Below are positions 34,950 through 43,268 of a stretch of 64,000 nt of DNA, one piece after another. Location: positions 2,284,001 to 2,348,000 of the forward strand of contig CP075370.1 in NCBI GenBank assembly GCA_019454225.1, given 5' to 3'. The notes below the pieces were generated by a model that was given only the letters and a program-made list of their open reading frames with translations, did not search any database and was not told the origin of the DNA. Positions within the stretch are counted from its first letter, which is position 1, and every line of letters starts with the position of its first letter. This DNA comes from Paracoccaceae bacterium. GTDB lineage: Bacteria; Pseudomonadota; Alphaproteobacteria; Rhodobacterales; Rhodobacteraceae. The position numbers were made by a program, and so were the translations under genes.

Positions 34950-35945
34950 ATGATCAAACGGACACTGACGGCAGCGCTGGTGATGGCCTTTGCGGCCACC
35001 GGCGCATTTGCACAGGACAAGGTGCGGCTGCAGCTCAAATGGGTGACGCAGGCGCAGTTCGCGGGCTATTACGTCGCCGAGGCGAAGGGCTTCTATGCCG
35101 AGGAGAACCTCGACGTGGACATCCTGCCGGGCGGGCCCGACATCGCGCCGGAGCAGGTGATCGCGGGCGGCGGCGCCGACGTGATCACCACCTGGATGCC
35201 GGCGGGCCTGGCGGCGCGGGAACGCGGCGTGCCGCTGGTCAACATCGCGCAGCCGTTCAAGAACGGCGGGCTGTCGTTCGTCTGCCGCAAGGACCTGGGC
35301 GTGACCTCGGTCGCCGAGTTCCCGGGCAAGACGCTGGGGGTCTGGTTCTTCGGCAACGAATACCCGTTCTATGCCTGGATGGCCAAGCTGGGCCTGGCCA
35401 CCGACGGCAGCGCGGCCGGCGTCACGGTGCTGAAGCAGGCCTTCGACGTCGAGGCGCTGCTGAAGGGTGAGGCGCAGTGCATCAGCGTGATGACCTACAA
35501 CGAATACGGTCAGGTGCTGGATGCGGGCTACAAGCCCGACGACCTGGCGTTCTTCAGCTATCGTGACCAGGGCGTCGTGGTGCTGGAGGACGGGCTTTAC
35601 GTGATGGAGGACCGTCTGGCCGACCCGGCGTTCAAGGACCAGATGGTGCGCTTCGTGCGGGCCAGCATGAAGGGCTGGAAATATGCCGAGGCCAACCCGG
35701 CCGAGGCGGCGCAGATCGTCGTAGACGCGGACCAGACCGGCCTGCAGACGCTGGAGCACCAGACCTACATGATGGGCGAGGTCGCCAAGCTGACGGCGGG
35801 GTCGTCGGGCGCGCTCGACCCGGCGGATTTCGAGCAGACGGTGGCCTCGCTGCTGTCGGCGGTGTCGGCGGAGAACCCGGCGATCACCAAGGCGCCCGAG
35901 GGCATGGCCTATACGCTGGAGATCACCGACGCCGCGCTGAAGTGA
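34950..35945 (+). CDS. NMT1/THI5-like ABC substrate-binding protein
   Basis: 331 residues with a clear signal peptide (Lys-Arg n-region, hydrophobic core, cleavage after AFA near residue 20). The mature start QDKVRLQLKWVTQAQFAGYY, followed by VAEAKGFYAEENLDV, is typical of the THI5/SsuA family that binds pyrimidine-like, thiamine-precursor, riboflavin or sulfonate ligands. Given its operon with dihydropyrimidinase, a pyrimidine-ring compound is the best guess. The ATG at 34950 has GAGG five bases upstream; an in-frame ATG at 34938 would add MEVG. A long hairpin follows the gene. Confidence 0.92.
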   Translation: MIKRTLTAALVMAFAATGAFAQDKVRLQLKWVTQAQFAGYYVAEAKGFYAEENLDVDILPGGPDIAPEQVIAGGGADVITTWMPAGLAARERGVPLVNIAQPFKNGGLSFVCRKDLGVTSVAEFPGKTLGVWFFGNEYPFYAWMAKLGLATDGSAAGVTVLKQAFDVEALLKGEAQCISVMTYNEYGQVLDAGYKPDDLAFFSYRDQGVVVLEDGLYVMEDRLADPAFKDQMVRFVRASMKGWKYAEANPAEAAQIVVDADQTGLQTLEHQTYMMGEVAKLTAGSSGALDPADFEQTVASLLSAVSAENPAITKAPEGMAYTLEITDAALK

Positions 35946-35959
35946 GCCGGTGACAGGGG

Positions 35960-35993
35960 CAGGGGGCGCGCCGGGGAACCGGCGCGCCCCCTG
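35960..35993 (+). terminator. Strong hairpin after the transporter operon
   Basis: Fifteen-base perfect stem (CAGGGGGCGCGCCGG and its complement) closed by a GGAA tetraloop, 14 bases after the stop codon. It lacks a T-tract, so it may act as a stabilising 3' hairpin or a weak/rho-assisted terminator instead of a classical one. Confidence 0.7.
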
Positions 35994-36047
35994 TGATTCC
36001 GGACGGGCCGGGCGGTACGCGGTTTCGCGGCCGGCGGGGGGCCGGAA

Positions 36048-36065
36048 TTTACAGCCTGTTGTAAA
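36048..36065. promoter_or_regulatory. Palindromic operator candidate before the ScfR-like gene
   Basis: TTTACA-GCCTGT-TGTAAA, a perfect 6-base inverted repeat with a 6-base centre, in a very GC-rich gap 53 bases upstream of the regulator start. Its AT-rich arms stand out locally. Autoregulation by the adjacent HTH protein is the simplest reading. Confidence 0.55.
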
Positions 36066-36118
36066 CGCGCCCCGGCCGGGGCAGGCTGGCGCTGCGGGGG
36101 CGCGCGGCGGGGGTGGCC

Positions 36119-37438
36119 ATGGCGGTAGCGGCACAGGCGGGGGCGCGGGTGCGCGCGGCGCGCGAGCGGCTGGGGCTGCGGCAGGCCGAACTGGCGCGGC
36201 GTGCCGGGATCTCGGCCGCCTATCTGAACCTGATCGAGCATGACCGGCGGCGGATCGGGGCCGATCTGCTGGCGCGGATCGGGGCGGTCCTGGGGGTGGA
36301 GCCCGAGAGCCTGGCCGAGGCCGGGGTGTCGGCCCGGGTCGAGGACATGCGGCTGGCGGCGGCGGCGATGCCGCAGGCGGGGGCCGAGGCCGACCGTGCC
36401 GAGGATCTGGCGGGGCGCTATCCGGGCTGGGCCGCGCTGGTGCAGGCGCAGGCGCGGCGGATCGGGCAGCTTGACCGGCTGGTCGAGGCGCTGGCCGACC
36501 GGATCGGGCAGGACACCCACCTGAGCCAGGCGCTGCACGAGGTGCTGAGCGCGGCGGCGAGCGTGCGGTCGACCGCCGCGATCCTGGCCGAGGGCGAGGA
36601 CATCGCGCCGGAGTGGCGTCGCCGGTTCCACGCGAACCTGCACGAGGACAGCGAGCGGCTGGTGGCCGGGGCCGAGGCGCTGGTGGCCTATCTGGATGCG
36701 GGCGAGGCGGCGGCGGCGGGCGTGGCGGCGGCTCCGCTGGAGGAACTGGAGGACTGGCTGGCGGCGCGCGGCTGGCACCTGCCGGAACTGGAGCCGGGCG
36801 GACCGGGGCCCGCGGCGCTGGCCGACGGCATCGCGCGGATGGCCAGCGGGGCGGCGCGGCGGCTGGCGGCGGACTGGGTGAACGAGGCGGCGCGCGATGC
36901 GGCGCGGATGCCCGCGGCGGCCTATCGCGCGGCGCTGGCAGAGGCCGGGGGCGATCCGCTGCGCGCCGGGGCGCGGTTCGGTGCCGGTGGCGTGGCGGCG
37001 ATGCGCCGGGTGGCCATGCTGCCGGGGGCGGCCGAGGGCCTGGTGATCTGCGATGCCTCGGGCGCGATCCTGATCCGCAAGGGGATGGCAGGTTTTCCGA
37101 TGCCCCGGGGCGGCGGGGCCTGCCCGCTCTGGCCGCTTTATGCCGCGCTGGGGCGGCCGATGCAGCCGGTCGAGGCGCTGGGCGAGGTGCCGGGCCTGAT
37201 CCCCCGCCGGTTCCGGCTGCGCGCCTATTGCGAGGCCTGGCATCCGGACGGGTTCGGCGGCGCGGAGTTGCGCCGGGCGGCGATGCTGATCTCGCCCGAG
37301 GGGGGCGAGGGCGGGGTGCTGCGGCTGGGCGGGGCCTGCCGCGTCTGCCCGCGCGACGGCTGCGCCGCGCGGCGCGAACCGTCGATCCTGTCGACGGCGG
37401 CGGCGGCCAGCGCGGCGGCGCGGGCCGGGCTGGGATGA
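36119..37438 (+). CDS. XRE-type regulator with C-terminal short-chain fatty acyl-CoA regulator domain (ScfR-like)
   Basis: 439 residues. The N-terminal Cro/C1 helix-turn-helix is at residues ~8-62 (RERLGLRQAELARRAGISAA, then YLNLIEHDRRRIG). A coiled, Ala-rich middle follows, then an IrrE/ImmA-like region without a complete HExxH, and a C-terminal Cys motif CRVCPRDGCAARREP typical of DUF2083/ScfR proteins. Relatives such as RamB/PrpC-type regulators control acetate, propionate or short-chain acyl-CoA metabolism. The ATG at 36119 is preferred to the in-frame GTG at 36113. It lies directly upstream of a receiver/kinase system. Confidence 0.82.
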   Translation: MAVAAQAGARVRAARERLGLRQAELARRAGISAAYLNLIEHDRRRIGADLLARIGAVLGVEPESLAEAGVSARVEDMRLAAAAMPQAGAEADRAEDLAGRYPGWAALVQAQARRIGQLDRLVEALADRIGQDTHLSQALHEVLSAAASVRSTAAILAEGEDIAPEWRRRFHANLHEDSERLVAGAEALVAYLDAGEAAAAGVAAAPLEELEDWLAARGWHLPELEPGGPGPAALADGIARMASGAARRLAADWVNEAARDAARMPAAAYRAALAEAGGDPLRAGARFGAGGVAAMRRVAMLPGAAEGLVICDASGAILIRKGMAGFPMPRGGGACPLWPLYAALGRPMQPVEALGEVPGLIPRRFRLRAYCEAWHPDGFGGAELRRAAMLISPEGGEGGVLRLGGACRVCPRDGCAARREPSILSTAAAASAAARAGLG

Positions 37439-37520
37439 CGCGGGGCTTGGCAGGGGCAGGGGTTTCGGTCGATAGTCGGACCGGACGACCGGCGCGGGGA
37501 GGCGGCGGGTGGAGGGAGCG

Positions 37521-37955
37521 ATGGGTGAACCTGGCATCGGGCATCCGGCGGCCGCGTCTTCCGGCGGCGGGTGCGACGCGCCCGGGCATGTGCTGGTCAT
37601 CGAGGACGAGCCGAACATTGCCGAGGCGATGCGCTATCTGCTGCAGCGCGAGGGCTGGCGGGTGACGGTGGATGCCGGGGGCAGGGAAACGGCCGGGATG
37701 GTGCGCCAGCTGTCGCCCGACCTGCTGGTGCTGGACGTGATGCTGCCCGGGATCAGCGGTGTCGAGGTGCTGGCGGCGCTGCGGGCCGATCCGGCGACCG
37801 CCACGCTGCCGGTGCTGATGCTGACGGCGCGCAGCCAGGGCCGCGACCGGGCCGAGGCCGAGGCGGCGGGGGCCGACCTGTTCATGGCCAAGCCCTTTGC
37901 CAATGCCGCCTTCCTGGAGGCGGTGCGGGGCCTTGCGCGGGTGACGCGGGAATGA
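37521..37955 (+). CDS. Single-domain response regulator (orphan receiver)
   Basis: 144 residues: about 25 low-complexity N-terminal residues, then one CheY-like receiver domain and no output domain. The acidic pair is in VIEDEPN, the phospho-acceptor is D72 in LVLDVMLPG, the conserved Thr is in LTARSQG and K124 is in MAKPF. It is probably phosphorylated by the transporter-linked kinase two genes downstream and acts by protein binding. The ATG at 37521 has GGAGG five bases upstream; a GTG at 37509 is in frame. Its stop overlaps the next start (ATGA). Confidence 0.92.
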   Translation: MGEPGIGHPAAASSGGGCDAPGHVLVIEDEPNIAEAMRYLLQREGWRVTVDAGGRETAGMVRQLSPDLLVLDVMLPGISGVEVLAALRADPATATLPVLMLTARSQGRDRAEAEAAGADLFMAKPFANAAFLEAVRGLARVTRE

Positions 37956-38215
37956 CGGGCAAGCGGCCGCTGTTCCTGAATGCCGGGCACTATCGCCGCC
38001 GCCGCCTGCACGATGCGGCGCGGCTGCTGCCGGTGATCGGGATCTTCCTGTGCCTGCTGCCGATCCTCTGGGCGCCGGGCCAGACCGAGACACGCGACAC
38101 CGCGCCCGACGGGATCTACCTGTTCGCGGTCTGGGCGGCGCTGGTTCTGGCGGCGGTGCTGCTGTCGCGGCGGCTGGCTGCGGACGAAGCGCGCGGGCGG
38201 GAGGGCGAGGACTAG
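37952..38215 (+). CDS. Small two-TM membrane protein
   Basis: 87 residues. A basic, His-containing N-terminus (KRPLFLNAGHYRRRRLHDAAR) is given here by residues 4-24; then come two hydrophobic helices (about residues 26-42 and 56-74) and an acidic, Arg-rich tail. No named family is recognised. It is tied to the receiver gene by a four-base ATGA overlap and to the kinase gene by a 3-base gap, so it is probably a membrane partner of the kinase, in a position where SLC5-type transporters often have a small accessory protein. Confidence 0.8.
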   Translation: MTGKRPLFLNAGHYRRRRLHDAARLLPVIGIFLCLLPILWAPGQTETRDTAPDGIYLFAVWAALVLAAVLLSRRLAADEARGREGED

Positions 38216-38218
38216 GCC

Positions 38219-40897
38219 ATGCCCTTCAACCTGCTTGTCCTCGCCTCGCTGGCCTATGTGGTGTTCCTGTTCCTCGTGGCCTTTCTGGTCGAGCGGCGGG
38301 CCGCCGAGGGGCGGGTGGGCTGGCTGCGCAGCCCGCTGGTCTATACGCTGTCGCTGTCGGTCTATTGCACAGCCTGGACGTTCTATGGCGCCGTCGGCTA
38401 TGCGGCGCGGTCGGGGCTGGAGTTCCTGACGATCTATCTGGGGCCGACCATCGTGTTCGTCGGCTGGTGGTGGATTCTGCGCAAGCTGGTGCGGATCGGG
38501 CGGCGCGAGCGCGTCACCTCGATCGCCGACCTGATCTCCAGCCGCTACGGCAAGTCGAACCTGCTGGGCGTGATCGTGACGCTGCTCTGCGTGGTGGCGG
38601 CGACGCCCTACATCGCGCTGCAGTTGCAGTCGGTCACGCTGTCCTTCGGGGTGTTCGTGCAGGACGCGCCCGAGGGGTTCGGGGGCGAGGCGGGGACAAC
38701 GGCGATCTGGGTCGCGGGGGGGCTGGCGCTGTTCACCATCCTGTTCGGCACCCGCAACCTCGATGCCAACGAACAGCATACCGGGGTGGTGACGGCCATC
38801 GCGGTCGAGGCGGTGGTCAAGCTTGTGGCGCTGCTGGCGGTGGGGGTGTTCGTCGTCTGGGGGTTGGCCGGGGGGCCCGCCGACGTGATCGCGCGGATCG
38901 ACGCCAGCCGCATCGGCGACTGGGATCTGGACCCGTCGCGCTGGGCGGGGCTGCTGTTCTGCGCGGGGGCGGCGGTGATCTGCCTGCCGCGCATGTTCCA
39001 GGTGCTGGTGGTCGAGAATGCCGACGAGCGGCACCTGGCCACCGCAAGCTGGGCCTTTCCGCTGTACCTGTTCCTGATGAGCCTGTTCGTGGTGCCGATC
39101 GCCGTGGTCGGGCTGGAGCGGATGCCCGAGGGCGCCAACCCCGACATGTTCGTGCTGACACTGCCCCTGTCCGAGGGGCAGGGCGGGCTTGCCATGCTGG
39201 CCTTCCTCGGCGGGTTTTCCAGCGCCACCTCGATGGTGATCGTCGAGGCGATCGCGCTGGCCACGATGGTGTCGAACCATGTGGTGATGCCGCTGTGGCT
39301 GCGGTTCCAGCCGGGTGCGGCGGTGGCGGGCGACCTGCGGCGGCTGGTGCTGACGGCGCGGCGGCTGTCGATCGCGGCGGTTCTGGCGCTGGGCTATGCC
39401 TATTACCGGCTGTCGGGCGGGTCGGCGGCGCTGGCCGCCATCGGGCTGATCGCCTTTGTCGGCGTGGCGCAGATCCTGCCCGCGATGGTGGGGGGCATCT
39501 TCTGGCGCGGGGCCACGCGCGCGGGGGCGGCGGCGGGGCTGTCGATCGGCTTTGTCGTCTGGATGTACACGCTGTTCCTGCCGTCCTTCGGCCCCGATGC
39601 GGTGATCCCGGCCCGGGTCTTTGCCGAGGGCCCGTGGGGCCTTGGCTGGCTGCGGCCGCGCGCGCTGTTCGGGGTGACGGGCATGGACCCGCTGATCCAT
39701 GCGCTGTTCTGGTCGCTGATCCTGAACGCGGCGGCCTTCCTGACAGTGTCGATCGCCACATTCCCCGGCCCGGTCGAACGGGTGCAGGGCGCGGCCTTCG
39801 TCAACGTGTTCGACGAGCGCGGCGGCCCCGAGGAATGGAGCCGGGGCGGCGCGGAGCCCGAGGCGCTGCTGGTGATGGCCCAGCGGATCCTCGGCGACGA
39901 GGCGGCACAGGCGCTGTTCGAGGGCGAGGCGCGGGCGCAGGGCAAGGCAGGCATGCTGCCGGACCCGACGCCGGCCTTCATCGCGGGGCTGGAGCGGCGG
40001 CTGGCGGGTTCCGTGGGCGCCGCGACCGCCCATGCGATGATCAGCCAGATCGCGGGGCGGGCGGCCGTGTCGGTCGAGGATCTGATGGCGGTGGCCAACG
40101 AGGCCGCGCAGATCATGGAGTATTCCGCCCGGCTGGAGGCGCGCGAGGTGGAGCTGACGCGCACCGCCCGGGCCCTGCGCGAGGCGAACGAGAAGCTGAC
40201 GCAGCTGAGCGTGCAGAAGGATGCCTTCCTGAGCCAGATCAGCCACGAGCTGCGCACCCCGATGACCTCGATCCGGGCGTTTTCCGAGATCATGATGGAG
40301 GGCGACACGCCGCCTGAACTGTCGGCGAAATATGCGGGCATCATCCATGACGAGGCAAAGCGTCTGACCCGCCTGCTGGACGACCTGCTGGATCTGAGCG
40401 TGCTGGAGAACGGGACGGTGCAGCTGAACCTCGGGCTGGTCAGCCTGCGCAGCATGATCGACCGCGCCGTGACGGCCGCCGCCCATACCCGGCCCGAACG
40501 GCATTTCGTGATCCACCGCGACCCGGGGGCCGAGGATATCCACGTGCGCACCGATGGCGACCGGCTGACGCAGGTGTTCATCAACCTGATCTCGAACGCG
40601 CGGAAATACTGCGACGCGGCGGCGCCGGAGCTGCGCATCAACGTGCGGCAGCGCGCGGGCCGGGTGACGGTGGACGTGATCGACAACGGATCGGGGATTC
40701 CGGCCGACAAGCAGGGCCTGATCTTCGAGAAGTTCGCGCGGCTGACCGACCAGACCCGCGCCGGGGGGGCGGGTCTGGGACTGGCGATCTGCCGCGAGGT
40801 GATGGCGAATCTGGGCGGCACCATCGGCTATCTTCCGGGGCAGGGGGGGGCCGCGTTCCGGGTGACGCTGCCGCTGCGGCTGGAGAAGGCTGCGTGA
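38219..40897 (+). CDS. Sodium:solute symporter-fused sensor histidine kinase (CbrA/CrbS-like)
   Basis: 892 residues. The first ~520 form an SLC5/PutP-type transporter with about 13 TM helices. A short linker with coiled-coil character (residues ~630-665) leads to the kinase core: H676 in SQISHELRTPMTS, N-box VFINLISNARKY, G1 VIDNGSGIPADKQ and G2 GAGLGLAI. In CbrA/CrbS systems the transporter half senses or imports amino acids, histidine or acetate and tunes the kinase. With an ScfR-like regulator nearby, acetate or another short-chain acid is an attractive but unproven ligand. The cognate partner is probably the receiver at 37521. Confidence 0.93.
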   Translation: MPFNLLVLASLAYVVFLFLVAFLVERRAAEGRVGWLRSPLVYTLSLSVYCTAWTFYGAVGYAARSGLEFLTIYLGPTIVFVGWWWILRKLVRIGRRERVTSIADLISSRYGKSNLLGVIVTLLCVVAATPYIALQLQSVTLSFGVFVQDAPEGFGGEAGTTAIWVAGGLALFTILFGTRNLDANEQHTGVVTAIAVEAVVKLVALLAVGVFVVWGLAGGPADVIARIDASRIGDWDLDPSRWAGLLFCAGAAVICLPRMFQVLVVENADERHLATASWAFPLYLFLMSLFVVPIAVVGLERMPEGANPDMFVLTLPLSEGQGGLAMLAFLGGFSSATSMVIVEAIALATMVSNHVVMPLWLRFQPGAAVAGDLRRLVLTARRLSIAAVLALGYAYYRLSGGSAALAAIGLIAFVGVAQILPAMVGGIFWRGATRAGAAAGLSIGFVVWMYTLFLPSFGPDAVIPARVFAEGPWGLGWLRPRALFGVTGMDPLIHALFWSLILNAAAFLTVSIATFPGPVERVQGAAFVNVFDERGGPEEWSRGGAEPEALLVMAQRILGDEAAQALFEGEARAQGKAGMLPDPTPAFIAGLERRLAGSVGAATAHAMISQIAGRAAVSVEDLMAVANEAAQIMEYSARLEAREVELTRTARALREANEKLTQLSVQKDAFLSQISHELRTPMTSIRAFSEIMMEGDTPPELSAKYAGIIHDEAKRLTRLLDDLLDLSVLENGTVQLNLGLVSLRSMIDRAVTAAAHTRPERHFVIHRDPGAEDIHVRTDGDRLTQVFINLISNARKYCDAAAPELRINVRQRAGRVTVDVIDNGSGIPADKQGLIFEKFARLTDQTRAGGAGLGLAICREVMANLGGTIGYLPGQGGAAFRVTLPLRLEKAA

Positions 40898-40907
40898 CCT
40901 GCGGCGC

Positions 40908-40922
40908 TTAACGCTTTGGCAA
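40908..40922 (+). promoter_or_regulatory. Degenerate CtrA-like box before the FliM/FliN-family gene
   Basis: TTAA-N7-GCAA, first half perfect, second half with two mismatches, 41 bases before the GTG start. CtrA is known to control motility genes in Rhodobacter, so the position fits a gene related to the flagellar switch, but the match alone is weak. Confidence 0.3.
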
Positions 40923-40962
40923 GCCCGGCGTGTCTAGCCTGCGGGCAGGCACGGAGGGCGGC

Positions 40963-41910
40963 GTGAACGGGATCAGGCGCAAGATCGGGGCATCGGCCCC
41001 CCCGGCCGCCGCGGGCCGCGGGGCCGAGGCGCAGTGGCCGCTGGCGCTGGCGCGGGCGGCGCAGGGGGCGGGCGGGCTCGACCTTGTGGCGGGCGATCCG
41101 CGCGGTGGCGTTGCCAGCCTGGCCGAGGTGCTGGATCTGCTGCCCGAGCGGGGGCTGATCATGGTGCTGCAGGGGCCGGGCGGGGCAACCGGCATCATGG
41201 CGCTGGACCCCGCCGTTCTGGCGGCGCTGGTCGAACGGCAGACGCTGGGCCGCGTGACGGCGCGTGCGGTCGCGCCGCGCCGGCCGACGCGCACCGATGC
41301 GGCGATTGCCGCCGGTCTGGTCGATGGCGCGCTCGCCGCGCTGGACGCGGCGCTGGAGGAGGACGGTGATCGGGTATGGGCGGCGGGCTTCCGCAGTTCC
41401 GTGCATCTGGAGGATGCGCGGCCGCTGGGCCTGCTGCTGGAGGATGCGTCCTTCCGTCTGCTGCGGGTCGAGGCGAGCCTCGGCGGCGGCGCCAAGTCCG
41501 GCGCCGTGGTTCTGGCGCTGCCGGCGGCGGGACGGGGCAGCGCGCCGCCGCCGCGCAGCGCGGCCGGGGATGCGGCGGCGGCGATGGTGTTCCGCGCCGC
41601 GCTGGCCGAACAGGTGATGGGCGCGGGTGCCACGCTGGAGGCGGTGATCGCCCGCGTGACGCTGCCCCTGTCTCAGGTGATGGCGCTGGCGCCGGGCGAG
41701 GTGCTGCGCCTTGGCGCCGCCGCAATCGACCGGATCGACCTGGAGGGGCCCGACGGGCTGCGCGTCGCGGGCGGGCGGATGGGCCAGACCCGGGGCATGC
41801 GCGCGCTGCGCATCCAGCCCGAGAGCCCGGCCGCGGCGCGGGGCCAGGGCTCGCTGGCACCGGGCATCGCGACGGCGGAGGAGGCGGTGCGGCGCACCGG
41901 GACGGGCTAG
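40963..41910 (+). CDS. FliM/FliN-family (SpoA-domain) protein
   Basis: 315 residues from GTG at 40963 (GGAGG five bases upstream). The middle resembles the FliM CheC-like domain (SLAEVLDLLPERGLIMVLQG, then GRVTAR and PTRTDAAIAAGLVDGALA). The C-terminal ~90 residues are a SpoA domain (VTLPLSQVMALAPGEVLRLG, then RVAGGRMGQ). FliM/FliN build the flagellar C-ring that receives CheY-P. The N-terminal CheY-binding motif of FliM is not visible, and no other flagellar gene is near. Its place behind a kinase and an orphan CheY-like receiver is notable. Confidence 0.8.
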   Translation: MNGIRRKIGASAPPAAAGRGAEAQWPLALARAAQGAGGLDLVAGDPRGGVASLAEVLDLLPERGLIMVLQGPGGATGIMALDPAVLAALVERQTLGRVTARAVAPRRPTRTDAAIAAGLVDGALAALDAALEEDGDRVWAAGFRSSVHLEDARPLGLLLEDASFRLLRVEASLGGGAKSGAVVLALPAAGRGSAPPPRSAAGDAAAAMVFRAALAEQVMGAGATLEAVIARVTLPLSQVMALAPGEVLRLGAAAIDRIDLEGPDGLRVAGGRMGQTRGMRALRIQPESPAAARGQGSLAPGIATAEEAVRRTGTG

Positions 41911-41925
41911 GTCCGACGGGGCCGT

Positions 41926-42354
41926 TCAGGCCCCGGCGGCCAGCGCGTCGATCTGGGCGCGCAGCCCTTCCAACTGGTAGCCGTGGCGGGCGGGCAGGCC
42001 GATCAGGTCGTCGGTCGGCAGCTTGCCCGCATGGGCCAGCGCCCAGACGATGGACGACCGGTTGCCGCTGGCGCAATAGGCCAGCACCGGGCCGGACGCG
42101 GCGGCGATGGCCGCGGCCTGGGCGGTGACATTGGCCATGGTCAGCGCGCCACCGATCACCGGATTGGCCACGAAGGTCAGCCCCGCCGCCTCGGCCGCCG
42201 CGCGCATCGCGGCGGTGTGCCAGTCGGGCGGGATCTCGCCGTCGGGGCGGTTGTCGATGACCGTGGTGAAGCCCTGCGCGGCAATCGCGGGAAGGTCTTC
42301 GGGGGCGATCTGGGGCGAGACGGCATAGTCGGGCGTGATCTGGCGGATGTCCAT
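41926..42354 (-). CDS. DUF442/TIGR01244 sulfur transferase-phosphatase (Blh N-terminal half)
   Basis: 142 residues with a dual-specificity-phosphatase/rhodanese-like fold and the catalytic loop CASGNR (Cys-x4-Arg) in LAYCASGNRSS. In the bifunctional protein Blh of Agrobacterium and Xylella this domain is fused in front of a metallo-beta-lactamase domain; here the two parts are separate genes flanking the transporter pair. Expected role: persulfide transfer during sulfide detoxification. It is the last gene of the leftward operon, 9 bases after the PmpB-like gene. Confidence 0.88.
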   Translation of the reverse strand: MDIRQITPDYAVSPQIAPEDLPAIAAQGFTTVIDNRPDGEIPPDWHTAAMRAAAEAAGLTFVANPVIGGALTMANVTAQAAAIAAASGPVLAYCASGNRSSIVWALAHAGKLPTDDLIGLPARHGYQLEGLRAQIDALAAGA

Positions 42355-42363
42355 CGGGCTCTC

Positions 42364-42804
42364 TCAGGTGGGCGTTGCGGCCAGCCGGTCGACGCGCAGC
42401 CGCACCGCAGGCGCGGCCACCATACCGGCCAGCATCGCCGCAAGGAAGACCAGCCCGCCGGTTCCGCCCCAGGTGATCGAGGCCATCGCCGGGCCGGGAC
42501 ACAGCCCCGCCAGGCCCCAGCCCAGGCCGAACAGCGTCGAACCGAGGACGAGGTTGTGGCCCAGCCGCGGGTCGGGGGGCGCGGGCAGGGCACTGCCCAG
42601 CACCGATGCGCTGCGCCGGGCGGCGATGCGCCAGGCCACGAACATCGGGACGATGGCGCCGCCCAGCACGAAGGCGAGGGTCGGATCCCAGTTGCCGAAG
42701 ACGTCGAGCCAGCCCTGCACGCGCCGCGTGTCGGTCATGCCCGAGATCAGCAGGCCGAGGCCGAAAAGGCCGCCGGACAGGGCCGCGAACAGCATCCGTG
42801 CCAT
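42364..42804 (-). CDS. YeeE/YedE-family transporter half, PmpB-like (DUF6691)
   Basis: 146 residues, four TM helices. The GLGLLISGMTD and GLAGLCPGPA motifs are typical of the second half of the split YeeE/YedE (PmpAB) sulfur transporters; the Cys in LCPGPA is thought to carry or relay sulfur. It works as a pair with the protein encoded just upstream, one base away. In bacteria with a BigR/SqrR system the pair moves reduced sulfur species across the inner membrane as part of sulfide relief. Confidence 0.88.
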   Translation of the reverse strand: MARMLFAALSGGLFGLGLLISGMTDTRRVQGWLDVFGNWDPTLAFVLGGAIVPMFVAWRIAARRSASVLGSALPAPPDPRLGHNLVLGSTLFGLGWGLAGLCPGPAMASITWGGTGGLVFLAAMLAGMVAAPAVRLRVDRLAATPT

Positions 42805-42805
42805 G

Positions 42806-43243
42806 TCAGATCACCCCCAGCAGATGCCGCGCCACCAGAACGGCGATGCCACCGCCGAGCAGGTAGAAGACGGTCGCCACGATCCCGCGCAGCGACAGGC
42901 GCGAGATGCCGCAGACCCCGTGTCCCGAGGTGCAGCCGTTCGCAATCCGCGTGCCGACGCCGACCGCCAGCCCCGCCACCACCAGCACCGCGAGGTTCGG
43001 GGTGACGTGGGTGTCGGCGCCGCCAGCGGCCAGCACCGCCAGGCCCGGCACCGCCACGAGCGCACCGAGGAACGCCAGCCGTTCCGCGGCGCTGCCGCGC
43101 CCGGTGCCGTCGACGAGGCCGCCCACCAGCCCCGAGGCCCCCATGATGCGGCCGTTGAACAGCAGGAAGACGGCCGCCGCGAGGCCGATGATCAGGCCCC
43201 CGGCGAGCCCCCAGGCCCATTCGGGCCGGATCAGGTCGAACAT
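42806..43243 (-). CDS. YeeE/YedE-family transporter half, PmpA-like
   Basis: 145 residues, four TM helices. The signature ANGCTSGHGVCG holds the conserved cysteines of YeeE/TsuA-type thiosulfate and polysulfide transporters, and FNGRIMGASGLVGG carries the first-half motif. It forms one half of a two-gene transporter with the next gene. It follows the MBL-fold gene by 25 bases in an operon likely induced by sulfide or persulfide. Confidence 0.9.
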   Translation of the reverse strand: MFDLIRPEWAWGLAGGLIIGLAAAVFLLFNGRIMGASGLVGGLVDGTGRGSAAERLAFLGALVAVPGLAVLAAGGADTHVTPNLAVLVVAGLAVGVGTRIANGCTSGHGVCGISRLSLRGIVATVFYLLGGGIAVLVARHLLGVI

Positions 43244-43268
43244 GTCGTGACTCCTCGGACAGGGTGCA

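Noticed and set aside
37634-40543. Open frame of 969 codons antisense to the transporter-kinase gene
   Set aside because: Same type of antisense shadow; His/Arg/Gln-rich with no recognisable motif.
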